Counted from the first letter of the stretch, positions 28,236 through 37,788 are shown. The stretch: 64,000 nucleotides of DNA from an uncultured Cytophagales bacterium (GCA_946547305.1 CAMNOX010000001.1:62001-126000), one strand, 5' to 3'. Notes: generated from the sequence alone by a model not told the origin. Translations and numbers: made by a program.

Positions 28236-28527
28236 ATGGTATTTTGGCAATGTGTCAAAATATTGATTATAATAAAGTTGAAATAAAAACGTATCGAAAA
28301 GATCTTTTAAGATAGATCTTGTAGGTGATACTTTTATTGTTGATTTTGTTCGCGCATTTGTGGAAGGATAGTATACTAACAAAAGTGATGAAGTTGCGTT
28401 CTGTGAAAAACTATATAGAAATTAGCGACATACGTAATGATATCGGAAGGTATAGTGCTTATGAGGGTGAGTTAAATAAAATAATTGATACTATAAATGG
28501 TTATGTGAGTTGAAAATTTGATGTTTA
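28236..28527 (+). other. Probable gene remnant
   Basis: A 292-bp stretch between genes holds only short open frames on the plus strand. One reads SFKIDLVGDTFIVDFVRAFV in one frame and then continues in another frame as a 40-residue acidic segment beginning MKLRSVKNYIEISD and ending INGYVS. This looks like the tail of a protein broken by several mutations. No homologue recognised; a small real gene of about 62 codons (28325-28513, GTG start) cannot be excluded. Confidence 0.35.
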
Positions 28528-30597
28528 TTAAACTAAATTACCAAGTTTTATATATTCTTCTTCAATCTTCGCTTTTAGTAGTGGATATTTTGATAGTGAA
28601 TCTTTATTAGATAGGATATTTTTTGCTTCCATTTTTGCAACTTTAAGAATATTAAAATCGTCACATAAATCGGCGATCTTTAATTTAAATTCACCACTTT
28701 GCTCTTCTCCATATATATTCCCAGATCCTCTTAATTTAAGATCCTCCTCAGAAATAGTAAAACCATCAGAGTATTTCACTAGTATATCAAGCCTATATTT
28801 ACTGTTTTTTGATATGTTATTTTTTGTGACTAGAAAACAATATGAAGCAAATTCCCCCCTACCAACCCTTCCTCTTATTTGATGTAATTGTGCTAAACCA
28901 TATCTATCTGCATCAGAGATTACTATTACAGTTGCGTTTGGAACATTTATGCCAACTTCGATAATAGTTGTAGAAATTAATATTTGTGTTTCGTTATTTT
29001 TAAATTTATTCATCTCTATCTCTTTGTTTACAGAACTCATATCTCCATGAATTATTCCTATATTTAAATCGTAAAACTCCATTGATAATTCTCTGTAGTA
29101 TTCTGCAATGTTGCTTAAATTTATCTTGTTGGATTCATATATTAACGGACAAATAAAATAAGCCTGCCTTCCTCGTTGTATTTCTGATCTTATAAAATTG
29201 TACATATACTTTTTCATATTTTCGTATATGTGAACTGTTTTTATTGGCTTTCTATTTGATGGAAGTTGTTTAATGTACGATATTGAGTAATTATCATATA
29301 AAACCATCGCAAGTGTCCTAGGAATTGGTGTTGCTGTCATTAATAGAATATGTGGTTTTTTATCACAATTAATATTATTTTTTATGACACATGATCTCTG
29401 CAGAACACCAAATTTATGTTGTTCGTCTATAATTATTAACCCAAGTTTATCGTATTGAATCTTATCATTTAATAATGAATGTGTTCCTATAATAAGTTTT
29501 ATATCGCCTGTCTTTATTCCATTAAAAATTTCTATCTTTTCATTATTTTTTGTAGACCCTGTAATGCAGGATATACTTATGTTTAGGTCTTTACAAAAAT
29601 TGCTTATGGATATAAAATGCTGTTTTGCTAAAACTTCTGTAGGAACAAGAATAGCTACTTGATAACCTGACTCTATTACTATTAATGAAACTATGAAAGC
29701 AACAAGTGTTTTCCCGCAACCTACATCCCCTTGAAGTAGTCTGTTCATTTTATTCCCTGATGCTAGGTCATGATATATTTCTTTTATGACCTTTTTTTGA
29801 TCATCAGTTAATTTATATCCCAATATATTTTTACAAAAATGAGTTAAAAGAGATGTTTTTTTACATATGATTCCTACATTGTCTTCATTTAAAATATTTA
29901 AATATAATCTCCTTAGTTGCAATATAAACAATTCATCAAATTTTAACCTTCTTATTGCACCTTTTAGGTTTATGACATCCTTTGATAAATGAATATTTTT
30001 ATATGCTTCATATTCTGGCATTAATCTATATTTTTTGAATAAATAATCTGGCAAATAATCATTAAATATCTCTAACTCATTAAATATTTGTGTATTAACC
30101 TTTCGAAAAAAATTTGAATTAATTTTAGTATTATTGTAGTTTATTGTTGAATAGTACGGTTGTATTTTATTATCGTCTGTTTCTTTATTTTTTATAGATG
30201 GATGTATTATTGAAAACGAATTGTTAAATATTGTAAGCTCTCCAGAAACTATATATACCTTCCCATTTTTTAAAAACTTATTTATTTTATTAATTCCTCT
30301 AAACCAGTATAACTTTAAATCTCCACTAGTGTCACTTATTTTAGCTGATAGGTATTTTTTTGTTTTACCATCCTTCTCTGCAATATCATCAATTATACCT
30401 TTTAATTCGACTATTGCTTTTAATAATTTATTATTTATATCAGAAATCTTGTTTATTTTTTGAACTTTTATATGCTTATATGGCAATAATTTAATAAAAT
30501 CTTCTACCGTCGTTATGCCTAGTCTACTTTTTAATATGTGAGATTTTAAGCTATCAATGCATTTTAATTCAGCAATTGGACTAGACAATTTTAACAT
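28528..30597 (-). CDS. recG: ATP-dependent DNA helicase RecG
   Basis: Branch-migrating helicase acting on stalled forks and Holliday junctions. The 689-aa protein has the N-terminal OB-fold wedge domain, Walker A LLQGDVGCGKT, the DEQHKFGVLQR box (family form of DExH), the TATPIPRTLA motif, and the C-terminal helicase motifs TTIIEVGINVP and QIRGRVGRGEF. All catalytic motifs appear intact. It is followed by the OstA-like gene upstream on the same strand (24-bp gap). Assignment is firm. Confidence 0.96.
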   Translation of the reverse strand: MLKLSSPIAELKCIDSLKSHILKSRLGITTVEDFIKLLPYKHIKVQKINKISDINNKLLKAIVELKGIIDDIAEKDGKTKKYLSAKISDTSGDLKLYWFRGINKINKFLKNGKVYIVSGELTIFNNSFSIIHPSIKNKETDDNKIQPYYSTINYNNTKINSNFFRKVNTQIFNELEIFNDYLPDYLFKKYRLMPEYEAYKNIHLSKDVINLKGAIRRLKFDELFILQLRRLYLNILNEDNVGIICKKTSLLTHFCKNILGYKLTDDQKKVIKEIYHDLASGNKMNRLLQGDVGCGKTLVAFIVSLIVIESGYQVAILVPTEVLAKQHFISISNFCKDLNISISCITGSTKNNEKIEIFNGIKTGDIKLIIGTHSLLNDKIQYDKLGLIIIDEQHKFGVLQRSCVIKNNINCDKKPHILLMTATPIPRTLAMVLYDNYSISYIKQLPSNRKPIKTVHIYENMKKYMYNFIRSEIQRGRQAYFICPLIYESNKINLSNIAEYYRELSMEFYDLNIGIIHGDMSSVNKEIEMNKFKNNETQILISTTIIEVGINVPNATVIVISDADRYGLAQLHQIRGRVGRGEFASYCFLVTKNNISKNSKYRLDILVKYSDGFTISEEDLKLRGSGNIYGEEQSGEFKLKIADLCDDFNILKVAKMEAKNILSNKDSLSKYPLLKAKIEEEYIKLGNLV

Positions 30598-30620
30598 TAT
30601 TAATAATTTTAGTAATCAGG

Positions 30621-32372
30621 CTATTTTTTGTTAAGAAATTTCATTTTCACAGATATTGGGATATTAGATTTTTTTACAATTCTTCTTGCTATATTATCAA
30701 ACTGAGGAATATCATCACTTAAATCATTATATCTGTCCATAAATAAAATATCAGAGTTTTTTGAAATATCATTGTAAGTAATTATTCTTCCTGAATTTTT
30801 ATTAAAGAGAGCTTTTATAGGGTTTAGGTCATTATCAAACAAAATACATAGACTATTCGTTTTAAGGTTGTTAATGTACTTCAGTTCAGATTTATAAAAG
30901 ATATATAATAACGTTTCAACATTTTTATTGAACAAAATCTTTATTAATTTATTGTTCTTAAAGTCCATATAAATCTCGTCACTTTTAATTTGACTAGGGA
31001 AAATATTTTTCAATAATGCTATAAAAGGTCTATCAGTTAAAATAACTTTTTTTATGCCATTTTCGAAATAAACAGTAGCTTTATTGCTAGTTAATTTATT
31101 TTTCCCTTGCCAAATTGATAGTTTTTCATTAAATTCAATTTTACTATTTTTATAATTAAAGCTTTCACTCTTGATCTTTAGATTTTTAGACCATAATTCT
31201 ACACCGCCAGTTACATTAAGTTCAAATGAAGATCCTTTTAGGAATATTCCTCGAGAGTTATTATAAGCACTTAATTCATCTTTGTTAACTTTATTTAGCT
31301 CTGAATTTGTTTCATTATCATCTTTAGAAAAATATTCAGCGTTACCATATGAATATATATTAAATTTGTCCAAAGCATCGCCTTCTATGTGTTCATCTTT
31401 AGGCTTTATTAAATTAAAATCAATATTTTCAGAGGCAACGTACATGTTCAGGAGATTGTCATCAAACTTCAATTCAATTAAGTTATTACCGTTAATTGAT
31501 CCTCTATTGCTATAATAATTAAAGTATAGGTTCAACGCTGTTATATAATAATTACTTTTGCTTAGAATTTCGATGCCATTTGTTATATTAATGCTAGTTG
31601 ACTCTCTATTAACTATAACATCTTCACCATATAGTATAAATTCATCGGAAGTAGCTAAACATTTTGACAATTTTATAATATTATTTTTGTCTGTTATAAG
31701 AACGTCATTTTTAGTAGTAACAATGATATTTTTATCTTTAACTGTTAGTTTAACATTTCCAGTACATTTTATAACGTCATCTGTAATTTCTATAGTTTCA
31801 CATTTTAAGGTATAATTATCAATATCTATTGATGCGTTGCCCATTAAAACAAATTTATTATCATTTAGATTAAACCTACCAATTTTACTTTTAAGGACTA
31901 CGGATCTAACGTTTAATGTTCCATTTTTATTGAAGCTGAATATATTTTTTCTTGCATCGAATTCACAAGAATCTGTATTAAAAATTATATCTTTATATGT
32001 ACATTTTACTTCACCTAAAATAGATAATCTCTTACTTTTAATATCGAAAACAAAACTATTTGCGTCTACCCTTAAATTATCACCTGTTATAACTGGGTTG
32101 CCAGTAAAATAGACTTTCCCATTTTTTACAATGTTTTCATCATTAGGTTTCTCAATCCTGCTAGAATATATGTAATATTTGTTGTCAATATTTATCTCAA
32201 CATCTTTATCAATTATAACGTTTGCTATGTCAAAACCTTTATTTAAATCAAAGATCTCCAATTCAGATCCTTTGACGCTAACTTCATTATTGTTTACATT
32301 TGTCCCAACATTGGCGTAAAGACACCCAGGCGTTAAAATAAACGAACAGATTGATAGGAAAAACTCTAGCAT
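30621..32372 (-). CDS. OstA/LptA-like envelope protein
   Basis: A 583-aa exported protein (signal peptide at residues 1-19, ending GCLYA) built from repeated beta-strands of the OstA type, for example GKVYFTGNPVITGDNLRVDA, KSKRLSILGEVKC and FVLMGNASIDIDNYTLKCET. In Bacteroidota the long OstA-like protein serves in transport of lipopolysaccharide or related lipid across the periplasm. That role is taken from the family. The protein is longer than E. coli LptA (185 aa) but close to the large Bacteroidota form. No other LPS gene lies in the window. Confidence 0.8.
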   Translation of the reverse strand: MLEFFLSICSFILTPGCLYANVGTNVNNNEVSVKGSELEIFDLNKGFDIANVIIDKDVEINIDNKYYIYSSRIEKPNDENIVKNGKVYFTGNPVITGDNLRVDANSFVFDIKSKRLSILGEVKCTYKDIIFNTDSCEFDARKNIFSFNKNGTLNVRSVVLKSKIGRFNLNDNKFVLMGNASIDIDNYTLKCETIEITDDVIKCTGNVKLTVKDKNIIVTTKNDVLITDKNNIIKLSKCLATSDEFILYGEDVIVNRESTSINITNGIEILSKSNYYITALNLYFNYYSNRGSINGNNLIELKFDDNLLNMYVASENIDFNLIKPKDEHIEGDALDKFNIYSYGNAEYFSKDDNETNSELNKVNKDELSAYNNSRGIFLKGSSFELNVTGGVELWSKNLKIKSESFNYKNSKIEFNEKLSIWQGKNKLTSNKATVYFENGIKKVILTDRPFIALLKNIFPSQIKSDEIYMDFKNNKLIKILFNKNVETLLYIFYKSELKYINNLKTNSLCILFDNDLNPIKALFNKNSGRIITYNDISKNSDILFMDRYNDLSDDIPQFDNIARRIVKKSNIPISVKMKFLNKK

Positions 32373-32416
32373 TAATTAATGATAATATTTTGTAATCATA
32401 AATTGGAAAAATTAAG

Positions 32417-32447
32417 TTTTTTATTTTTTTATTTTTTTATTTTTTTA
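32417..32447. repeat. T7A tandem repeat before tRNA-Asn
   Basis: Three full copies of the 8-base unit TTTTTTTA follow a partial one. A TATAAT-like element (32449-32454) comes directly after, 14 bases before tRNA-Asn, so the repeat probably forms part of the promoter spacer. Copy number could change by slippage. Confidence 0.6.
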
Positions 32448-32467
32448 TTATAATATAAATGTTATTT

Positions 32468-32540
32468 TCCCCTGTAGCTCAGTTGGTAGAGCACTCGGCT
32501 GTTAACCAAGGGGTCGTTGGTTCGAGCCCGACCGGGGGAG
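32468..32540 (+). tRNA. tRNA-Asn (anticodon GTT)
   Basis: Full cloverleaf: acceptor TCCCCTG pairs with CGGGGGA with one wobble; D stem GCTC/GAGC; anticodon loop CTGTTAA; T stem GTTGG/CCGAC with loop TTCGAGC. Anticodon GTT reads asparagine codons; discriminator G. The anticodon stem CTCGG/CCAAG has a C-A mismatch in its middle pair (positions 29-41), which is unusual. No encoded CCA. Confidence 0.92.
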
Positions 32541-32570
32541 CTTTAAGTTCATTATCTTTATTATCAAACC

Positions 32571-33458
32571 ATGCGTGATAAGTTCTTCGTTATTGATGGA
32601 CATATGTTGGTTTATAGATCGTACTTTGCATTTGCAAAAAATCATATGACTACTAAAGATGGGTTTGTAACGAGTGCAATTTACGGTTTTACAAATACAC
32701 TACTCGAAATTATAAGCAAACAAAAGCCAAATTATATATGTGTTGCTTTTGATACTAAGGTAAAAACATGGAGGCACAATAAATTACAGAGTTATAAGGC
32801 AAATAGACCTAAACAACCTGAGGATATAACTAAATCTTTTAAATTTATTTTTGATATTTTAGATGCATTTAATATAAGATTCTATTCAAAAGATGGATTT
32901 GAGGCTGATGATATCGTTGGTACTATTGCAAGAAAAATAGACGATAACACCGATATATTTATAATGACCTCAGATAAAGATTATGATCAGTTGGTTAATG
33001 GGCACACGTTTATATATAAGCCTAAAGGCAATAAATATGAGACAATAGGGAATGGTGATGTATTAGTGAAATGGGGAATAAATAATACAACACAGGTAAT
33101 TGATATGTTAGCTATAATTGGAGATAAATGTGACAATATAGATGGTATTAATGGAGTTGGAATAAAAACTGCTTCTAAATTAATTAAAGAATACGGATCA
33201 ATAGAGAATATACTCTCTAACTTAGGCAATTTTAATGATCCATTAAAAACCAAGATAAAGGATAACACACAAAATCTAATGGATTATAAGGACTTAGTTA
33301 CGATTAAAACTGACTGTGATATAGATTTTAATATTTCAGACTGTAAGGTTAAAAATATTGACCAATCTAAAACGAAAAAAATATTTAATACATTAGAATT
33401 TAACTCATTGTTAAACAAAGCAAGAAGAATCTTTAATACTACACAAAGTTTATTTTAG
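32571..33458 (+). CDS. Stand-alone 5'-3' exonuclease domain of DNA polymerase I
   Basis: Removes RNA primers and flaps during lagging-strand synthesis and repair. The 295-aa protein corresponds to the N-terminal FEN domain of PolA only. It shows the metal-binding sequence VIDGHMLVYRS (near the start), the motif GFEADDIVGTIA, TSDKDYDQLV, and the helix-hairpin-helix region DNIDGINGVGIKTASKLI. The usual 3'-5' exonuclease and polymerase domains (about 600 residues) are missing and no remnant follows in the next 30 bp before the next gene. This domain-only form is known in some reduced genomes. The fit is clear. Confidence 0.93.
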   Translation: MRDKFFVIDGHMLVYRSYFAFAKNHMTTKDGFVTSAIYGFTNTLLEIISKQKPNYICVAFDTKVKTWRHNKLQSYKANRPKQPEDITKSFKFIFDILDAFNIRFYSKDGFEADDIVGTIARKIDDNTDIFIMTSDKDYDQLVNGHTFIYKPKGNKYETIGNGDVLVKWGINNTTQVIDMLAIIGDKCDNIDGINGVGIKTASKLIKEYGSIENILSNLGNFNDPLKTKIKDNTQNLMDYKDLVTIKTDCDIDFNISDCKVKNIDQSKTKKIFNTLEFNSLLNKARRIFNTTQSLF

Positions 33459-33485
33459 AAAAATATTAACTATACTTTATAGGTT

Positions 33486-35120
33486 ATGATCTATACTATA
33501 GTAAATTTAATATTTTTATTCATTTTGGATGTTCAAGCTAGATGTTGTGATTGTTCATATAAATCTCAAGATGCGCAATATGATAAGAAAAACATGATCC
33601 GAGAGAAATATAATGATAAAAATAAGATAATGAGGTCTGGCAGAGTTAAAAAGATAATTAATACTATTAGGGCAAAGAATTCTAATGATTCATTATACAA
33701 TGAATATTTAAGAGATAGAGAAAAGATTGCGGAGGAGGATCGTGATGGATCTTTATTAAATAATGATCAGAAAATAGAAATTGTAAATAATGCGATATAT
33801 AATTTTTTAAAGATTGTTTATGATTTCAAGAAAGATAATATGGATATTTATGATTTTTCTAAGTCAAAAGAGAATGGAGATAAGTCGAAGGAGGAGGTGG
33901 ATAAATCAAAAGAGGGGGAAGATAAATTAAGAGAGGATGGAGATAAGTCAAAGGAAGGGAAGGATAAAATTGGAGATATAGTTCTTGGCGGACTTAAAAG
34001 AATTGGGTATAATAATTTATCTAGTATTATGACTGCTACCGTTTTTCGTACGATGATGGAAAAGATTATGGGCAATTTTGGAATAGTATCAAAAGCGCTA
34101 TCAGGATTGAGTGGGAATTTAAATGTTATTTTAAATTTTCTTTTACAGGAAGGTATTGTTATAAAGATAAATCCAGATATATTCTCTCCTATTTGCTCTG
34201 TTATGCATCTTCGTGGAGCTTGTGAGTTTATTAAAGGTTTTTCCCAATGTAGTAGTGATGATGGAATAGATAAGGTATTAGGGTTTGGCGATGATGCATA
34301 CGATAAATTTATTATAGAACTTGAGACACGTAAAGCAAGTAAAACTGAAAAAGATATGACATTTTTGGTGGTAAAACAGCGGAATGATGAGCCTTCAGGT
34401 GGTTATTCTGATTTAATGGGAATTAATATTAAAAAATTGAAAGATGAAATTTGCCAAATACTAAAGTTCTATTTTGAAATTCTTCATGTCTTTTATATTT
34501 ACAAGGAGATATTAAAAAAAGAGTTATATGTCTATTATTTTAACAAGAAGATTTATATTTATACACCTAAGGTATCTTCTATTAATAAAGATTTTGATGG
34601 TGTATTGCCGGCTGATTTGTGTGGCGAGTATACTAGAAAATACCGATTGAATAATAGTTTATTATCGAATATAATTATAGACTTACCTAATAGGCAAAAT
34701 AATGTATCTACTGAATTAATAAAATTATCGAAAGCTTATGATGATATTAATGCAATTAATGTTGTTAATGGTGCTGACCAAGATAAAGAAAATAAGTTAA
34801 ATGAAGGTCGTGAAAAGTTAAAAAAGCTAGATGAGGAAATAATGTTTTTTGATGAATTTTGTAAAAAATTAAAGGAGTGTATAATTGGCCAGTGTTCATC
34901 TGAATGTTTAGACTTTAAAGAGAATAAATATATATTTACTAATGCTGAATTAGGTGAAATGTACTTTTGTAAATTGAATGGCTTGCTATCGAAAAACTGT
35001 GATTTGGTTGCTTTATATAACGAAGTAGTAGAGAAGTATGGTATGAGTGATGATGCTATAGTACAGGAAGCTAATAAAAATGGTGTTGGTTGGAAGATTT
35101 TTGATTTATTTTTTAATTAG
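33486..35120 (+). CDS. Secreted Cys-N-terminal protein with charged repeats
   Basis: No recognised family. It has a short signal peptide (MIYTIVNLIFLFILDVQA) followed by RCCDCSYK, the Cys cluster near the mature N-terminus seen in other exported genes here. From about residues 120-160 there are acidic-basic repeats (units like DKSKEEV and DKSKEGE), and after that a mostly helical domain of 380 residues with eight or more scattered Cys. 544 aa in total. The repeats resemble linkers that hold a globular part away from the surface. Function unknown. Confidence 0.68.
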   Translation: MIYTIVNLIFLFILDVQARCCDCSYKSQDAQYDKKNMIREKYNDKNKIMRSGRVKKIINTIRAKNSNDSLYNEYLRDREKIAEEDRDGSLLNNDQKIEIVNNAIYNFLKIVYDFKKDNMDIYDFSKSKENGDKSKEEVDKSKEGEDKLREDGDKSKEGKDKIGDIVLGGLKRIGYNNLSSIMTATVFRTMMEKIMGNFGIVSKALSGLSGNLNVILNFLLQEGIVIKINPDIFSPICSVMHLRGACEFIKGFSQCSSDDGIDKVLGFGDDAYDKFIIELETRKASKTEKDMTFLVVKQRNDEPSGGYSDLMGINIKKLKDEICQILKFYFEILHVFYIYKEILKKELYVYYFNKKIYIYTPKVSSINKDFDGVLPADLCGEYTRKYRLNNSLLSNIIIDLPNRQNNVSTELIKLSKAYDDINAINVVNGADQDKENKLNEGREKLKKLDEEIMFFDEFCKKLKECIIGQCSSECLDFKENKYIFTNAELGEMYFCKLNGLLSKNCDLVALYNEVVEKYGMSDDAIVQEANKNGVGWKIFDLFFN

Positions 35121-35202
35121 TCTCTGGTAGAGAAAATTAATCAGACTAAATTATATTTATATCTATTTTTTTTATTTTAAAATATTCTCTTATCAAAAAA
35201 AT

Positions 35203-36138
35203 ATGTTGTACTTTCTGATTAGAAGATTATTTGACTCTGTAATAACTATATTTTTCGTCATTACAGCTACGTTTTTCATGATTAAGCTATCTCCTGGTAA
35301 TCCATTTGCCGGAGAAAAAGTTTCTCAAGAGACAATAAAGTCTTTGGAAAGATTATATAACGTAGATAAAAATATATTCCTGCAATATATTGATTATTTA
35401 AGGAATTTAATATTTCATCTTGACTTTGGTATATCGTTTAAAAATATGGGGGTTAAGGTTAATGACATGATATTCCCACCTGATTCAGATAGTGGATTTT
35501 GGTTGTCTATAAAGTTCGGGTTTGTGGTGCTTGTAGTAGTAGTGATTTTAGGTGTCTTGTTAGGTATAATATCCGCATTGAATGAAAATGGTAAAATTGA
35601 TAAAATATTGACTTTTTTTTCTGTAGTTGGAATAGCTGTACCGCCAGTGGTCATTGCGCCAGTGTTGGTATTGATATTTTCAGTTTACCTAAGAATATTC
35701 CCTCCTATTGGTTGGGAATATGATTTCTCGCATTTGTTTTTGCCTGTTGTGGCATTATCCTTACCAAATATATGTTTCCTTGCCCAGATTCAAAGAAACA
35801 GTTTGATAAATGTAATGAATTCTAGGTTTATATTAACAGCTAGGGCTAATGGGTTATCAAAAAACTATATATTGATGAAACACGCATTAAAGCCATCGTT
35901 GATACCTGTAATAAGTTATCTAGGTCCAACTGCAGCAGGAATAATATCTGGAAGTGTGGTAATAGAGAGAATTTTTGTATTCCCTGGGATTGGAACCTTA
36001 ACAGTAGCGTCTGCATTGGGTAGAGATTATTCAACTATATTAGCATTGGTGATAGTATATAGTTGTGTTCTTATTTTTTGTAATACGATTGTGGATATAT
36101 TATATACATATATATCTCCGCAGGTAAAATTAAATTAA
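35203..36138 (+). CDS. Peptide ABC transporter permease, OppB/DppB type
   Basis: The 311-aa inner-membrane protein has six predicted segments. It starts with the OppB/DppB pattern FLIRRLFDSVITIFFVITAT and has LSPGNPF. The EAA loop (ARANGLSKNYILMKHALKP), which contacts the ATPase, is present, as is the C-terminal IERIFVFPGIGTL. It is followed after 5 bp by an OppC-type partner. No ATPase or substrate-binding protein is encoded nearby, so the remaining subunits must lie elsewhere or be shared. Confidence 0.92.
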   Translation: MLYFLIRRLFDSVITIFFVITATFFMIKLSPGNPFAGEKVSQETIKSLERLYNVDKNIFLQYIDYLRNLIFHLDFGISFKNMGVKVNDMIFPPDSDSGFWLSIKFGFVVLVVVVILGVLLGIISALNENGKIDKILTFFSVVGIAVPPVVIAPVLVLIFSVYLRIFPPIGWEYDFSHLFLPVVALSLPNICFLAQIQRNSLINVMNSRFILTARANGLSKNYILMKHALKPSLIPVISYLGPTAAGIISGSVVIERIFVFPGIGTLTVASALGRDYSTILALVIVYSCVLIFCNTIVDILYTYISPQVKLN

Positions 36139-36143
36139 TTGTT

Positions 36144-36986
36144 ATGAATTTGAGTATAGCTAAAATCTACAAAAGGATAAGGGGTAGAAGGGATTATCTA
36201 ATATTTTTGTGTTTTTTTATTTTTGTGGCTTTTGCAATATTTATAATACCAGAGTTTTTCCCAAGTGGTTATTATGCAAAGACAGATTATGATCACGTGA
36301 ACCAATCACCAAGTTTAAAGCATATATTCGGTACTGATTATCTTGGAAGGGATGTCTTTGTGAGGGTATTGGAGGCATCTAAATTATCCTTGGAGATAGC
36401 TTTAATAACTGCATTGGTATCAGTATTTATTGGTACAGTTTATGGTGTTATATCTGGGTTTTATGGCGGAAATGTTGATAGTATAATGATGCGTATTGTT
36501 GATGGACTATATGCAATTCCATTTATATTTCTAGCTATTTTGTTAGTTTCTATATTTGGAAGGAATTTCTTTTTGATATTTGTGTCGATTGGATGTGTAT
36601 CATGGTTAGATACAGCTAGGGTTATAAGAGGTCAAACGCTTGAAATAAAGAATAAGGAATACATTACGGCTGCAGAGATTATGGGATTGAGTAAATATAG
36701 GATTATAGTTTCCCATATTTTACATAATTTAACACATACGATTATAATATTTACAACCTTGACAATTCCTAGTATATTGTATGTATCGGTTTTTTTGGGA
36801 TTTTTGGGATTTGGTGTGCAGCCTCCATTAGCTGGTCTTGGTGAATTGATATACGAAGGGAGTGAAGGTATATCATGTGGTTATTGGTGGGCACTTGTAT
36901 TTCCATGTATATTTATGATCTTATTGGTGTTATTATTGAATACATTGAGTAACATTATAAAGGAGTTAATATCGAACGATGTATAG
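36144..36986 (+). CDS. Peptide ABC transporter permease, OppC/DppC type
   Basis: Partner permease of the preceding gene, 280 aa. Visible features are an N-terminal membrane segment, the GTDYLGRDVFVRVLEASK signature of the OppC family, the EAA loop (TAAEIMGLSKYRIIVSHIL), and the C-terminal GFGVQPPLAGLGELIYEG motif. With the OppB-like protein it should form the transmembrane channel for oligo- or dipeptide uptake, an expected lifestyle for a bacterium fed by its host. Assignment is firm at family level, substrate not. Confidence 0.92.
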   Translation: MNLSIAKIYKRIRGRRDYLIFLCFFIFVAFAIFIIPEFFPSGYYAKTDYDHVNQSPSLKHIFGTDYLGRDVFVRVLEASKLSLEIALITALVSVFIGTVYGVISGFYGGNVDSIMMRIVDGLYAIPFIFLAILLVSIFGRNFFLIFVSIGCVSWLDTARVIRGQTLEIKNKEYITAAEIMGLSKYRIIVSHILHNLTHTIIIFTTLTIPSILYVSVFLGFLGFGVQPPLAGLGELIYEGSEGISCGYWWALVFPCIFMILLVLLLNTLSNIIKELISNDV

Positions 36987-37050
36987 GGGTGAATTCGGAA
37001 AACATCAGAAATAATTTTTTAATTACAATTTTTTCTTATCAAATCCATAT

Positions 37051-37131
37051 GGAAGAGTTCCAGAGCGGTCAAATGGACTTGACTGTAAATCAAATGCTTC
37101 GGCTTCGTGGGTTCGAATCCTACCTCTTCCA
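37051..37131 (+). tRNA. tRNA-Tyr (anticodon GTA)
   Basis: Acceptor GGAAGAG pairs with CTCTTCC, the anticodon loop is CTGTAAA with anticodon GTA, and there is a long variable arm (TGCTTCGGCTTCG) as required for class II tRNA-Tyr. The T arm is GTGGG TTCGAAT CCTAC. First of a Tyr-Gly-Thr cluster. Confidence 0.93.
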
Positions 37132-37144
37132 CAATGGTTTGTTA

Positions 37145-37215
37145 GCGGGAATAGCTCAATGGTAGAGTGCTAGCCTTCCAAGCTAGACATGCGAGTTCGA
37201 TTCTCGTTTCCCGCT
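37145..37215 (+). tRNA. tRNA-Gly (anticodon TCC)
   Basis: Acceptor GCGGGAA pairs with TTCCCGC, anticodon stem CTAGC/GCTAG with loop CTTCCAA, giving anticodon TCC. The T arm is GCGAG TTCGATT CTCGT. It follows tRNA-Tyr after 13 bp. Confidence 0.93.
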
Positions 37216-37254
37216 CATTCCACATTAGATTAATATTGGTTTCTCATTATAGAA

Positions 37255-37326
37255 GCCGAAATAGCTCAGTGGTAGAGCATTTTCTTGGTAAGAAAAAGGT
37301 CGTGAGTTCGTTTCTCACTTTCGGCT
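37255..37326 (+). tRNA. tRNA-Thr (anticodon GGT)
   Basis: Acceptor GCCGAAA pairs with TTTCGGC; anticodon stem TTTTC/GAAAA with loop TTGGTAA, anticodon GGT. The T arm is GTGAG TTCGTTT CTCAC; the T loop has T where A is usual at position 58's neighbourhood. The Tyr-Gly-Thr order is common upstream of tuf in bacteria, but no tuf gene follows here. Confidence 0.9.
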
Positions 37327-37599
37327 CAATAGTGATTAGTTATCTTATGTTATGATGAGTAGCTTGTATATAATTGGGTTAGTTTTTTACATCATTCTTT
37401 AATAGATTGTGTATTTTTTATTTTGGTGAATCGAACGTATTTTGTATATTTTTTTTACAGCATATTTTAACCATTTGATAAGAAATATTTTGGTATTTTA
37501 AAATAATAATTTTACAAATGGTTGAGGAATGTGAGAATATAAAAATATTTTTTTGAAAAAAATAAAGGTATTACATTATATTATACATATACTTGGACT
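37327..37599. other. Gene-free spacer after the tRNA cluster
   Basis: 273 bp, very AT-rich, without a convincing open frame, RNA fold or repeat. Just after tRNA-Thr there is no strong hairpin plus T tract that would serve as terminator. Confidence 0.5.
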
Positions 37600-37764
37600 A
37601 TGGTGGATATTAGTAAAATATTTGTTTTTGTATTAATTGCTAATATTAAAATATTTGGAGGTGTAAAATATATTGCAGAACAAGATTTAAAAGAATCTTC
37701 GATAGAAAATAATAAGATATTATTATATCCTCTAGAAATAAATGAGAAATCATATATTAGGTAA
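37600..37764 (+). CDS. Small exported-type ORF (54 codons)
   Basis: A 54-codon frame beginning MVDISKIFVFVLIANIKIFG, which looks like a signal peptide or single membrane segment, then a charged tail. It ends in TAA 24 bp before the start of the next gene, and the two frames are the same, with no other stop between them. It may be the signal-peptide part of the next gene, cut off by a nonsense mutation, or a small independent gene. Not recognised. Confidence 0.4.
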   Translation: MVDISKIFVFVLIANIKIFGGVKYIAEQDLKESSIENNKILLYPLEINEKSYIR

Positions 37765-37788
37765 CAGGATAATAAAAAAAGGTACATT

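Noticed and set aside
27200-33500. Switch of strand composition near 27.2 kb, taken at first as a replication terminus
   Set aside because: Left of 27 kb G exceeds C on the plus strand even in minus-strand genes (line 4921-4980: 14 G, 9 C), and in recG the reverse holds (28861-28920: 7 G, 15 C). But the oppB region returns to a strong G excess (35521-35580: 17 G, 5 C), so there is no single switch. Local inversion or gene-strand effects explain it better; no dif-like site was found.
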